In this document: positions 1 through 6,960 of the stretch, in pieces
Layout: every line of letters starts with the position of its first letter
How positions within the stretch are numbered: the first letter of the stretch is position 1
From: Syntrophaceae bacterium UBA6109
Lineage (GTDB): Bacteria > Desulfobacterota > Syntrophia > Syntrophales > UBA6109
Direction: 5' to 3'
NCBI GenBank assembly: GCA_002428445.1
Contig: DIWJ01000034.1
Coordinates: forward strand, 19,958 to 50,386
DNA length: 30,429 nt
Program-made: the position numbers and the translations under genes
Notes under the pieces: model-generated
Database searches by the model: none
What the model saw: only the letters and a program-made list of their open reading frames with translations
Told to the model about the DNA's origin: nothing

Positions 1-28
1 AAATCCCGGCTTCGGCACCATAAAATGA

Positions 29-63
29 AAGCGGCGCAATCGTATGGGGTTGCGCCGCTTTTT
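29..63 (+). terminator. Intrinsic terminator of an upstream gene
   Basis: An 11-bp perfect stem (29-39 pairs with 50-60, arm AAGCGGCGCAA) with a 10-base loop runs into five T residues (59-63). It is oriented for plus-strand transcription entering from the left. One frame at the very start of the window ends in TAA at 21-23, so the gene it serves probably ends there. Three A residues on the left (28-30) allow only weak function on the other strand. Confidence 0.8.
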
Positions 64-132
64 CGTTGGAGAATCCCTTCCCGCCACAGCTGCTGCTCCC
101 AGCGAATGCCAGTTCCGCTTTCAAAAAAAACT

Positions 133-161
133 TTGACATGGCCATTCCGCCATGCTAGAAG
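133..161 (+). promoter_or_regulatory. Sigma-70-like promoter for the 49-aa membrane protein
   Basis: A perfect TTGACA (133-138) is followed by 17 bases and TAGAAG (156-161, 4 of 6 matches to the -10 consensus), preceded by TGC, an extended -10 arrangement. The predicted start near 168 lies inside the inverted-repeat element at 162-196, so a bound repressor would block initiation. Confidence 0.6.
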
Positions 162-196
162 TGAGTGCACGTTAACTCATAAAATGCTGAGTTAAC
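162..196. promoter_or_regulatory. Palindromic operator-like element
   Basis: A perfect 9-bp inverted repeat, GTTAACTCA (171-179) and TGAGTTAAC (188-196), has an 8-base spacer. A third half-site TGAGT lies at 162-166, so the TGAGT/ACTCA half-sites start at 162, 175 and 188, exactly 13 bases apart. The size and symmetry fit a TetR-family operator, and a TetR gene ends 285 bases to the right. That this TetR binds here is inference. An RNA hairpin in the 5' leader is an alternative reading. Confidence 0.5.
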
Positions 197-227
197 GACA
201 GCTATTTCATGAAACGGAGGAAGTCGT

Positions 228-377
228 ATGGGGGAAGCGGAAAAACAAGTATTGTCGAATGAGAGCAATGCCGCACCGTCACAGGGAAAGAAGTGGGTCA
301 ACCGGATCATCGGTATCGCCGGTTTTCTCTTCCTGGTGTTCCTGATCTTCAAGATGGTTCAGAATAAGCTCGGATAG
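228..377 (+). CDS. 49-aa single-span membrane protein (unknown)
   Basis: This small ORF encodes 49 residues. It starts 7 bases after a GGAGG ribosome site (216-220) and sits behind its own promoter and operator-like palindrome. Residues 1-22 are polar and rich in Ser, Asn and Ala. Residues about 26-42 form one hydrophobic segment (IIGIAGFLFLVFLIF) bounded by KKW on the N-side and KMVQNK on the C-side, so it should be a single-pass inner-membrane protein. No signal cleavage site or recognised domain is visible and I do not know its function. Reality is supported by the good ribosome site, the promoter and the clear membrane segment. A regulated stress or envelope microprotein would fit, but that is inference. 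Confidence 0.65.
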   Translation: MGEAEKQVLSNESNAAPSQGKKWVNRIIGIAGFLFLVFLIFKMVQNKLG

Positions 378-380
378 GGA

Positions 381-411
381 GCCGACTTCCGTCGGGCTTT
401 CAGGAGTCGGC
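381..411 (+). terminator. Hairpin(s) in the convergent intergenic region
   Basis: Two mutually exclusive stems occur just after the small membrane-protein gene. A short one (CCGAC 382-386 with GTCGG 391-395, TTCC loop) is followed by GCTTT. A longer one pairs GCCGACT (381-387) with AGTCGGC (405-411). There is no strong U-tract, so this is a plausible but weak terminator between convergent genes. The rest of 412-481 shows nothing recognisable. Confidence 0.35.
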
Positions 412-481
412 CCGCCTTGTGCCGGCAGGGCCTGTGACTGCCGCGGAGTTCAGCCGCTTGCGTTGTACTGAAGGCGGGGCG

Positions 482-1084
482 TTAGCGTGTGTTCACAAGA
501 AGTGACCGGTATTGGGACCACAGGGATTCGTACCGATCCAGGATCTTGAAACTGCGGTTGCTGAGTGTCCAGATGTTCACCAGGCCTTGAATGACACCGA
601 ACATCGTCAACGCTACCACTTCCGGGTCAATGTCCTGGCGAAGCTCTCCTTTGCGGACGCCTTCGGCGATCAGGGCGCGGATATTTTCCAGATACTTCTC
701 AATATTTTCCAGAACCCTCCGATTCAGCTTCTTGTCGCCGAGGCTGATGATCTCGGCAATAACCTGGAAAGAGATGCCGCGTTTCTGTTCCACGGCGGAT
801 ATTTGTTTCCTCAAGATCGCGTTCAGTTGTTCCAGGATGCCGTGGTTGGTTTCCCTGCTTTCGGATACGTAAGAAAGCAGCAAATCTCCAATATAATCTG
901 CCAGGAATGAAAAAATACTGTTCTTGCTGGTAAAGTGCCGATAGATCGCCGCTTCCGAAATACCCACTTCATGGGCGATCTTTCTTACGGTCACATGTTC
1001 GCTTCCGTGTTTGAAGATCAGCTTTCTGGCGGCTTCGATGATCTGCCTCTGCCGGACTTGCGTGTTCTGGTATTTCTTGGCCAT
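482..1084 (-). CDS. TetR/AcrR-family transcriptional regulator
   Basis: This 200-residue protein has an N-terminal TetR DNA-binding domain. Residues about 12-56 match the family pattern: helix 1 with RQIIEAARKLIFKHG, then an HTH with TVRKIAHEVGISEAAIYRHF. A helical ligand-binding half follows. The start at 1084 is chosen over a longer frame open to 1165 because a GGAGGAG ribosome site lies just upstream of MAKKYQ and the TetR fold begins there. The gene follows the LytR_C lipoprotein gene by 38 bases and is probably co-transcribed with it. A palindrome resembling a TetR operator lies at 162-196, beyond the 3' end. The ligand is unknown. Family confidence is high; the regulon is inference. Confidence 0.9.
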   Translation of the reverse strand: MAKKYQNTQVRQRQIIEAARKLIFKHGSEHVTVRKIAHEVGISEAAIYRHFTSKNSIFSFLADYIGDLLLSYVSESRETNHGILEQLNAILRKQISAVEQKRGISFQVIAEIISLGDKKLNRRVLENIEKYLENIRALIAEGVRKGELRQDIDPEVVALTMFGVIQGLVNIWTLSNRSFKILDRYESLWSQYRSLLVNTR

Positions 1085-1122
1085 GTCTTCTCCTCCATCG
1101 CGCCAACTGAAGTTTCCGCACG

Positions 1123-1839
1123 CTATCTTGCGGCAACCAAAATCAGCGGGAATTCGGATGCCCATGTCATGGGCTTGATCTCCATGTCCGCCCCGAATTT
1201 CTTCCGCAGTTGTTGCGCTTCTTTTTCATAACCAGCCGTATAATAGAGGGTGAGGCCGTGGAAGTTGGATCGCGGCGCCAAGTCGATTTTGGCGACCTTG
1301 TAGCCCAGGGCTGCCAATTTTTTCGCAGCGCGGACAGCCACGGCCATCTTGCCGTTTCCGCTCAGCACCTTCAGTCGAATCGCCGAAGCGCTCCTCTCTC
1401 TCCCCTCGGTTTTCGTTCCTTCCCTGGCTTCCTTGCGAATCTCTCCCGAGGTCGATTTTGAAGGAACCGCGACGACGGGTCCCTCCTGTTTTTTGGCGGC
1501 ATCGCGGAGCGTTTCGTCCTGGAGACGGGCGCGTGCATTTTCTTTGGCGACAGATTCCTGCAGTTCTTCCAGTTGAGTTTTTTTCTGGGCAAGATCCCCT
1601 TTTAGTTCGGAGACTTCAGCATTGAGCTTCCGGATGGTGTTCTCCCGCTCCGCGGAGAGTTGTTTCTCCTTTTCGTACTGGCTTTTTGCTGCGTCGGCTT
1701 CCTGGCGCAACTCCTGTTTGGAACTGGAAAACAACTTCCTTTCCTCTTCGGAACTGCCGTCAAAATATTTCAGTGCCGCACAACCCGAGCAAAAAAGAAC
1801 CATCGCCATAATTGCCAGACATCGCGTTCCCCGAATCAT
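1123..1839 (-). CDS. Coiled-coil lipoprotein with LytR_C domain
   Basis: This 238-residue protein begins with a lipoprotein signal: a hydrophobic stretch, then CSGC with the lipidated Cys at position 20. Residues about 31-118 are rich in Glu, Lys, Gln and Ala and look like a long coiled coil. A basic linker leads to a C-terminal LytR_C-like domain (about 154-236). Family-like elements there are VLSGNG, then LAALGYKV, then FHGLTLYYTAGYEKEA. LytR_C usually sits at the C-end of LCP cell-wall ligases in Gram-positives; here there is no LCP domain. The ribosome site GAGGAG precedes the ATG. The protein is probably outer-membrane or periplasm facing and may act in the envelope or as a scaffold; the exact role is unknown. 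It is followed by the TetR gene. Confidence 0.8.
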   Translation of the reverse strand: MIRGTRCLAIMAMVLFCSGCAALKYFDGSSEEERKLFSSSKQELRQEADAAKSQYEKEKQLSAERENTIRKLNAEVSELKGDLAQKKTQLEELQESVAKENARARLQDETLRDAAKKQEGPVVAVPSKSTSGEIRKEAREGTKTEGRERSASAIRLKVLSGNGKMAVAVRAAKKLAALGYKVAKIDLAPRSNFHGLTLYYTAGYEKEAQQLRKKFGADMEIKPMTWASEFPLILVAAR

Positions 1840-1966
1840 GGTGATCTCCTCGCGGGCCTTGGAAAGCGTTCAACTCTCGCCCTGGTGATGAATCGTCGTT
1901 CTCTGGGTGAGTTTCTTATAACTGATTGAAACAAAAAAGGAAAGAAAAAATAGCGGGCACGCGTTT

Positions 1967-3328
1967 CTAATTTCTGCAAAGGGATGCGAACAATTCGCTC
2001 AACGCGGGGTGGGGGATGACCCATGATGCAAGTGCGCCGCGGTCCAGCCGGCAGGCGACAGCCAGGCTCATCGTCGCAATCAATTCGCCGGCCTGATCTC
2101 CGACGATCGTAACGCCGATCAGCCGGTCCCCGCGGAAAAGGGCTTTGGCGAAGCCCTGCCCTGCCAATTCCGTTCGGGCGAGAATCTGAGCCGCATACTC
2201 GGTCCTCACGACCTCCAGGTGGGACATTCCTTTTCTCGCGTCGCGCTCGGTCGGTCCGACGCGGGCGATGACGGGATGCGAATATACGACGGCGGGGACG
2301 GCCTCGTCTCCCGACGGTTCGCAACCGTCTCCGTACAGGGACCGGATCAGTTCCCGTCCCTGATGTGCGGCCCGGTGGGCGAGCATCATTCCCCCCGTGA
2401 CATCGCCGACGGCGAAGATATTCGGGATGTTCGTTCTCAAACGGGAATCGACAATGATCCCGGTCCGTTCGAACCGAAGCCCCAGACGCTCCAATTCGTC
2501 GAACTGCAGGCGAGGCCTCCGCCCGGTGCAGATGAGGGCGACTTCTGCGGACAGGGGGATCACCTGATCGCCATGGCGTGCCGTGACGGCGATGCCGGTC
2601 TCCGAATCGGCGATGGTCTCGAGTCTTGTCGACAGCAGAATGCGGACACCCAGCCGGGTCAACTCCTGTGCAAGAAGCGCCGCTGCTTCCACGTCTTCGC
2701 TGGGGAGCAGCTGATCCAGAAGTTCGATCAGGGTAACCTGCGATCCCAGTTCGGCGAGCCACGTGGCGAACTCCACGCCGATGACGCTTCCTCCGACGAC
2801 CAGGATGCTTTTGGGGATCCTGTCCATTGCGAGAAGGCCGTCGGATGTGACAATGCGCTCGGAGAGCGCGATGCCGGGGAGAAGAAGGGGTTGGGAGCCC
2901 CAGGCGATTACGATGTTTTCCGTCTGGAGCGCAACTGGCGCGCCCTGGGAAGGCGTCCAGAGGACTTCATGGGGCGAGAGGATTTCCCCCCTCCCTTCCT
3001 TCATGACCACGCCCGCTTCCTTGAGCGACTGTTGGACGCCGAGGGCCGAAATCCTGGTCATCTGAAGCTGGTGGCGCCGGATCGCGCCGAAGTCGAAGGA
3101 GGCATCGGAGCAGGAGATGCCCAGCCGCTTGAACTTTTTCAGGTCGGCGTAGCGGCGGCTGCAGGCGAGAAGGGCCTTGGTCGGGATGCAGCCGCGGTGC
3201 GTGCAGGTTCCGCCCCAGCCGTCCATCTCGATGACGGCTGTCCTCTTTCCGGCCCGTGCCGCCCCGTCTGCAGCCGCATGTCCTCCCGGGCCGGCCCCAA
3301 TCACAATGCAATCGAATTTCCCGGTCAT
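1967..3328 (-). CDS. lpdA: Dihydrolipoyl dehydrogenase (glycine cleavage L protein)
   Basis: This 453-residue FAD/NAD disulfide oxidoreductase reoxidises the dihydrolipoyl arm of GcvH and reduces NAD+. The N-terminal FAD site reads GAGPGG (11-16). The redox-active disulfide is C42/C47 in GGTCTHRGCIP, a CX4C spacing typical of the family with an unusual THRG interior. A second Rossmann motif for NAD (VVGGSVIGVEFA) and a second FAD motif (FAVGDVTGG) follow. Near the C-end H440-P-A-L-S-E445 matches the catalytic His-Glu dyad of the family's HPT-x-x-E motif. The gene overlaps lipA by 4 bases, so the two are translationally coupled. Context assigns it to the glycine cleavage system, but it may also serve other lipoyl complexes. 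Confidence 0.93.
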   Translation of the reverse strand: MTGKFDCIVIGAGPGGHAAADGAARAGKRTAVIEMDGWGGTCTHRGCIPTKALLACSRRYADLKKFKRLGISCSDASFDFGAIRRHQLQMTRISALGVQQSLKEAGVVMKEGRGEILSPHEVLWTPSQGAPVALQTENIVIAWGSQPLLLPGIALSERIVTSDGLLAMDRIPKSILVVGGSVIGVEFATWLAELGSQVTLIELLDQLLPSEDVEAAALLAQELTRLGVRILLSTRLETIADSETGIAVTARHGDQVIPLSAEVALICTGRRPRLQFDELERLGLRFERTGIIVDSRLRTNIPNIFAVGDVTGGMMLAHRAAHQGRELIRSLYGDGCEPSGDEAVPAVVYSHPVIARVGPTERDARKGMSHLEVVRTEYAAQILARTELAGQGFAKALFRGDRLIGVTIVGDQAGELIATMSLAVACRLDRGALASWVIPHPALSELFASLCRN

Positions 3329-4245
3329 CTTTCCGCCTCTTCAGTTCCGGCCCCCATCCGCGCCGCGTGATAGGAACTCCGCACCCTCGGCCCGGCCTCG
3401 ATGCGCTCGAAGCCCAAAGAGCAGGCGGTCCGCCGGATTTCAGCAAATTCGTCGGGGCTGTAATATTTCGAGACGGGCCAGGCGCCGCGCGTCGGCTGCT
3501 GGTATTGCCCCACCGTGAGATAGTCGCAGCGCACCGCGGCCAGATCGCCCAGCAGTTGACGGATATCGTCCGGGGACTCGCCGAATCCGACCATGAAGCC
3601 CGATTTGGTGAAGATCCGTTTGCCCCTTGAGGTACGGTGTTCCCTTTCGCGGATCTCCTTCAGAAGAGCGAGGGAGACTGCATAGCTGCCTTCCGGACGG
3701 ATGTCATTGAACAGGCGGGGCACCACCTCCATGTTGTGATTGATCACGTCGGGACCGGAGGCGAGAATGCGCTCCAATGCCCCGATCTTCTTCTGAAAAT
3801 CAGGAATCAGAACTTCCACGCGGCAGCCCGGGACAGCGCGGCGGAGCCCTTCGACGCAACGGGCGAAGCTCTCCGCTCCCCCGTCGGCCAGATCATCCCT
3901 TGTCACGGAGGTAATCACGACGTACTGCAGGCCAAGCCGCCGGACGGCCTCGATCAGGCGCTCCGGTTCCTCCGCGTCCGGCGGACCGGGCGATCCGTGG
4001 CCCACATGGCAGTACCGGCAGTTCCTCGTGCAGATATTGCCCAGAATCAGGAAAGTCGCGGTGCCTTCCTGGAAGCATTCGGAGATATTGGGGCAGAGGG
4101 CCTCGCGGCAGACGGAATGGAGCTGGAGGGCTTGCAGCGTCTCCCTCACGTGGGCGAAGGCGCCGCCGCCCGCCAGGGGGACCTTCAACCACGCCGGCTT
4201 TCTCGGCAAAGGGGGAGTCGGGGGGCGGGGGGCAGTACCGGACAT
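3325..4245 (-). CDS. lipA: Lipoyl synthase (radical SAM)
   Basis: This 306-residue enzyme inserts two sulfurs into protein-bound octanoyl chains to make lipoyl groups, here most likely on GcvH. The auxiliary cluster ligands C46, C51 and C57 (CX4CX5C, with the CPNISEC signature) and the radical-SAM ligands C72, C76 and C79 (CX3CX2C) are all present. The conserved VRSSYHA near the C-end carries the Ser ligand of the auxiliary cluster. The length is normal. It lies 12 bases after ltaE and overlaps lpd by 4 bases. No lipB or lplA is in the window, so octanoylation must be encoded elsewhere. The proline-rich first 18 residues look disordered. Confidence 0.95.
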   Translation of the reverse strand: MSGTAPRPPTPPLPRKPAWLKVPLAGGGAFAHVRETLQALQLHSVCREALCPNISECFQEGTATFLILGNICTRNCRYCHVGHGSPGPPDAEEPERLIEAVRRLGLQYVVITSVTRDDLADGGAESFARCVEGLRRAVPGCRVEVLIPDFQKKIGALERILASGPDVINHNMEVVPRLFNDIRPEGSYAVSLALLKEIREREHRTSRGKRIFTKSGFMVGFGESPDDIRQLLGDLAAVRCDYLTVGQYQQPTRGAWPVSKYYSPDEFAEIRRTACSLGFERIEAGPRVRSSYHAARMGAGTEEAER

Positions 4246-4257
4246 GAAGGCATCATC

Positions 4258-5304
4258 CTATCTCTTGGGAGAAGCGAGGATCTTCCGGAACGCATTCAGG
4301 GCGGCCTCGATATCCGTCCGGTCGATGCCGGAATGGGTCACCATCCGGAAACGGCCCGCGCCCCTGGGGAGGATCTGCACGCCATCCTGTTTCAGCCTCC
4401 CGAGCAGTTCCTCATCGGCCATGACGGCCTGGTCCAGATCGACGTACAGGATATTCGTCGTGACCCTGTTCGCATCGATCGAGAGGCCGGGAACGCCAGC
4501 CAGCCCCTCTGCCAGTCTCCGTGCATTCCGGTGATCCTCCGCAAGGCGGTCGGTCATCCGCGTCAGCGCCACGATGCCTGCGGCAGCGATGATGCCCGCC
4601 TGACGCATCCCGCCGCCCAGCATTTTGCGGATCTTGCGCGCCCGGGCGATGAACTCCCGCGAACCGCAGACGATCGAACCCACCGGGGCGGACAGTCCTT
4701 TCGAAAGGCACACGGTTACGGAGTCGGCGTGGCGTGTCAGCCGTTTCACGTCGACCCTGAGCGCAACCGCGGCGTTGAAGACGCGGGCGCCGTCCAGGTG
4801 CAGAGACAGGCCGTGCCGGCGGGCGAGGGCTTCGATCTCGCCGAGGTAGGACGGCTTCAAAGCGGCGCCGTCGCACAGATTGTGCGTGTTTTCGAGACAA
4901 AGGAGTTTTGTGCGCGGGTAGTGGATGTTTTCGGCCCGCACGGCGGCCTCGACATCCGCAATCCGCATCGTGCCGTCGGGCTGGTTCGGGACGAGGTGGG
5001 GAACAACGCCGCCGAGCGCGGAGAGGCCGCCGACCTCGTTCAGGAAGATGTGTGACTGGTCCCCGAGAATCGCCTCGTCGCCGCGCCCGCAGTGCGTCAG
5101 AACGCTGACGAGATTTCCCATCGTGCCGCTCGCGACGAGGAGGGCCGCTTCTTTTCCCAGCATCCCGGCCGCAAGTTCTTCCAGGCGCTGGACGGTGGGA
5201 TCCTCCCGGTAGACGTCGTCGCCGAGCTCTGCGCGGAAGATCGCTTCCCGCATCTCGTCGGTGGGCAGCGTCACGGTATCGCTTCGCAGATCGATGATCT
5301 TCAT
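4258..5304 (-). CDS. ltaE: Low-specificity L-threonine aldolase
   Basis: This 348-residue PLP enzyme of fold type I cleaves L-threonine or L-allo-threonine to glycine and acetaldehyde. The N-end DLRSDTVTLPT is the family hallmark. H85 in GDQSHIF is the expected ring-stacking His, D171 and R174 (LDGARVF) contact the cofactor, and K202 in CLSKGLSAPVGS is the Schiff-base lysine. GGGMRQAG follows as in the family. A GGAGG ribosome site precedes the ATG. Placement between gcvPB (36 bases away) and lipA (12 bases away) makes sense, since its glycine product is the substrate of the adjacent cleavage system. Aldolase direction and stereospecificity cannot be read from sequence. Confidence 0.92.
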   Translation of the reverse strand: MKIIDLRSDTVTLPTDEMREAIFRAELGDDVYREDPTVQRLEELAAGMLGKEAALLVASGTMGNLVSVLTHCGRGDEAILGDQSHIFLNEVGGLSALGGVVPHLVPNQPDGTMRIADVEAAVRAENIHYPRTKLLCLENTHNLCDGAALKPSYLGEIEALARRHGLSLHLDGARVFNAAVALRVDVKRLTRHADSVTVCLSKGLSAPVGSIVCGSREFIARARKIRKMLGGGMRQAGIIAAAGIVALTRMTDRLAEDHRNARRLAEGLAGVPGLSIDANRVTTNILYVDLDQAVMADEELLGRLKQDGVQILPRGAGRFRMVTHSGIDRTDIEAALNAFRKILASPKR

Positions 5305-5340
5305 GATTCCTCCGCCGGCATTCCCTGACGATGAAGCTCG

Positions 5341-6777
5341 CTACTGCCGGCAGACGTCCGGTTTGCGGGCCGCCAGAACCTCATCCAGCCGCTTCACAGG
5401 AGTCGTCAGCGGGGCCGATCTGACGAGATCCGGATTTTCCCTCGCTTCCCTGGCGATACAGGTCATCGCGTCGCAGAAGGCGTCCAGGGTCTCCTTGCTT
5501 TCCGTTTCATTCGGTTCGATCATGATCGCCTCGGGCACGATCATCGGGAAATAGATCGTCGGGGGATGGTAGCCGTAATCCAGCAGCCGTTTGGCGATGT
5601 CCGTCGTGTGCACGCCGCTCTCCCGGACCTGCCTGCTCCCTGAAAATACGCACTCGTGCATGCAGGTGCGATCGTAGGCGATATCGTAGTGGGGCTTCAA
5701 ACGCTCCTTGATGTAGTTGGCGTTGAGAACCGCGTTTTCCGTTGCGCGCCGGAGTCCCGGCGCCCCCAGCGACCGGATGTACGTGTAGGCCTTGACCATG
5801 ACATTGAAATTTCCGTAGAAGGCCTTCATGCGTCCGATGCTGTCCGGACTGTCCTGCTGCAGGGCATACCGGTTGCCGTCCTTCACGATCCGGGGAACGG
5901 GGAGGTAGGGGGCGAGGGCGGGTGCAACGCCGACGGGGCCGCTCCCCGGTCCTCCGCACCCGTGCGGTGTCGAAAAGGTCTTGTGCAGGTTCAGCTGGAT
6001 GACATCGAAACCGAGGTCCCCTGGACGGGTCTTTCCCAGAAAGGCATTGGCATTGGCGCCATCGCAATAGAACAGTCCGCCCTTTTCGTGAATCAGGGCG
6101 GCTACGGTCTCGATATTGCGTTCGAACAGTCCCAGGGTGTTGGGATTGGTCAGCATCATCCCCGCCGTTTCTTCGGACATCACGCTGCGGAGGTGGTCGA
6201 TGTCCACACCGCCTTCGCGGTTGGAACGGACCGTGACGATGGAATAGCCGCAGAGCGCGCTTGAGGCGGGATTGGTGCCGTGGGCGGCGTCGGGAATCAG
6301 GATCTTCGTACGCTTCTCCCCCCTTTTTTCGAAATGCCGCTTGATCATCATGACGCCCGTCAATTCGCCGTGCGCGCCGGCCGCCGGCTGCAGGGTGAAA
6401 TCGGCCATCCCGAAAATCTCGGAGAGGTATCGGCGCAGCTCGTACATCAGCCGGAGCGATCCCTGGGAAAAGACGGCCGGGGCGTACGGATGCAGGGACG
6501 CAAATCCCGGGAGCTTCGCAACATCTTCGTTGATCTTGGGGTTGTATTTCATCGTGCATGAACCCAGCGGATAGAAGCCCAGGTCCACGCCGAAATTCCG
6601 CCGCGAGAGGTTGACGTAATGCCGGACGATGTCGACTTCCGCCACTTCGGGCAGGTCCACGTCGTCCCGGAGATATTCCGGCCTGACCAGCGAGGAGAGT
6701 TCGACTTCCGGCACGTCGCAGGCGGGAAGATTGCCGGCCTGCCGTCCGGGTCGACTTTTTTCGAAAATCAGTTCCAT
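5341..6777 (-). CDS. gcvPB: Glycine dehydrogenase (decarboxylating) subunit 2
   Basis: This 478-residue protein is the C-terminal half of the split P protein. It carries the PLP lysine K266 in [17 protein letters not shown] with the glycine-rich loop after it. [13 protein letters not shown] (69-80) and [12 protein letters not shown] are also family signatures. The start at 6777 (MELIFEKSR) is preferred over the open frame to 6855 because a purine-rich GGGAGAAGAGG lies upstream and homologues begin near here. It works with GcvPA as an alpha2beta2 decarboxylase that passes the aminomethyl group to GcvH. It is separated from gcvPA by two unrelated genes, which is unusual, because split P genes are normally adjacent. 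Confidence 0.95.
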   Translation of the reverse strand: MELIFEKSRPGRQAGNLPACDVPEVELSSLVRPEYLRDDVDLPEVAEVDIVRHYVNLSRRNFGVDLGFYPLGSCTMKYNPKINEDVAKLPGFASLHPYAPAVFSQGSLRLMYELRRYLSEIFGMADFTLQPAAGAHGELTGVMMIKRHFEKRGEKRTKILIPDAAHGTNPASSALCGYSIVTVRSNREGGVDIDHLRSVMSEETAGMMLTNPNTLGLFERNIETVAALIHEKGGLFYCDGANANAFLGKTRPGDLGFDVIQLNLHKTFSTPHGCGGPGSGPVGVAPALAPYLPVPRIVKDGNRYALQQDSPDSIGRMKAFYGNFNVMVKAYTYIRSLGAPGLRRATENAVLNANYIKERLKPHYDIAYDRTCMHECVFSGSRQVRESGVHTTDIAKRLLDYGYHPPTIYFPMIVPEAIMIEPNETESKETLDAFCDAMTCIAREARENPDLVRSAPLTTPVKRLDEVLAARKPDVCRQ

Positions 6778-6911
6778 GGCCTCTTCTCCCAAGCGCTTCT
6801 TCCGGCGGTGCCCGCCGGCTTCCTTCCGTCCGGCTACGTAACACCGCGCCGGCATTTCTGCAATCCCTTTGTGGTGCCGTCGCGCCGATGCGGGAATGCC
6901 CCCTTCCCGTC

Positions 6912-6933
6912 GGCACCGGAACTTTCCGGCGCC
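6912..6933 (-). other. GC-rich hairpin between the membrane gene and gcvPB
   Basis: A 9-bp stem with one G-T wobble in the transcript (6912-6920 with 6925-6933) and a 4-base loop sits 27 bases past the stop of the 14-span membrane protein gene. No U-tract follows, so it is more likely an mRNA stabilising or processing element than a terminator. The rest of 6778-6960 shows nothing recognisable. Confidence 0.35.
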
Positions 6934-6960
6934 GTCTTCATGATCGGCATGCGGAGCTCT

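Noticed and set aside
2219..5055. Long plus-strand ORFs opposite lpd, lipA and ltaE
   Set aside because: Their compositions are typical of antisense frames in GC-rich genes, and the opposite strand holds well-conserved enzymes.
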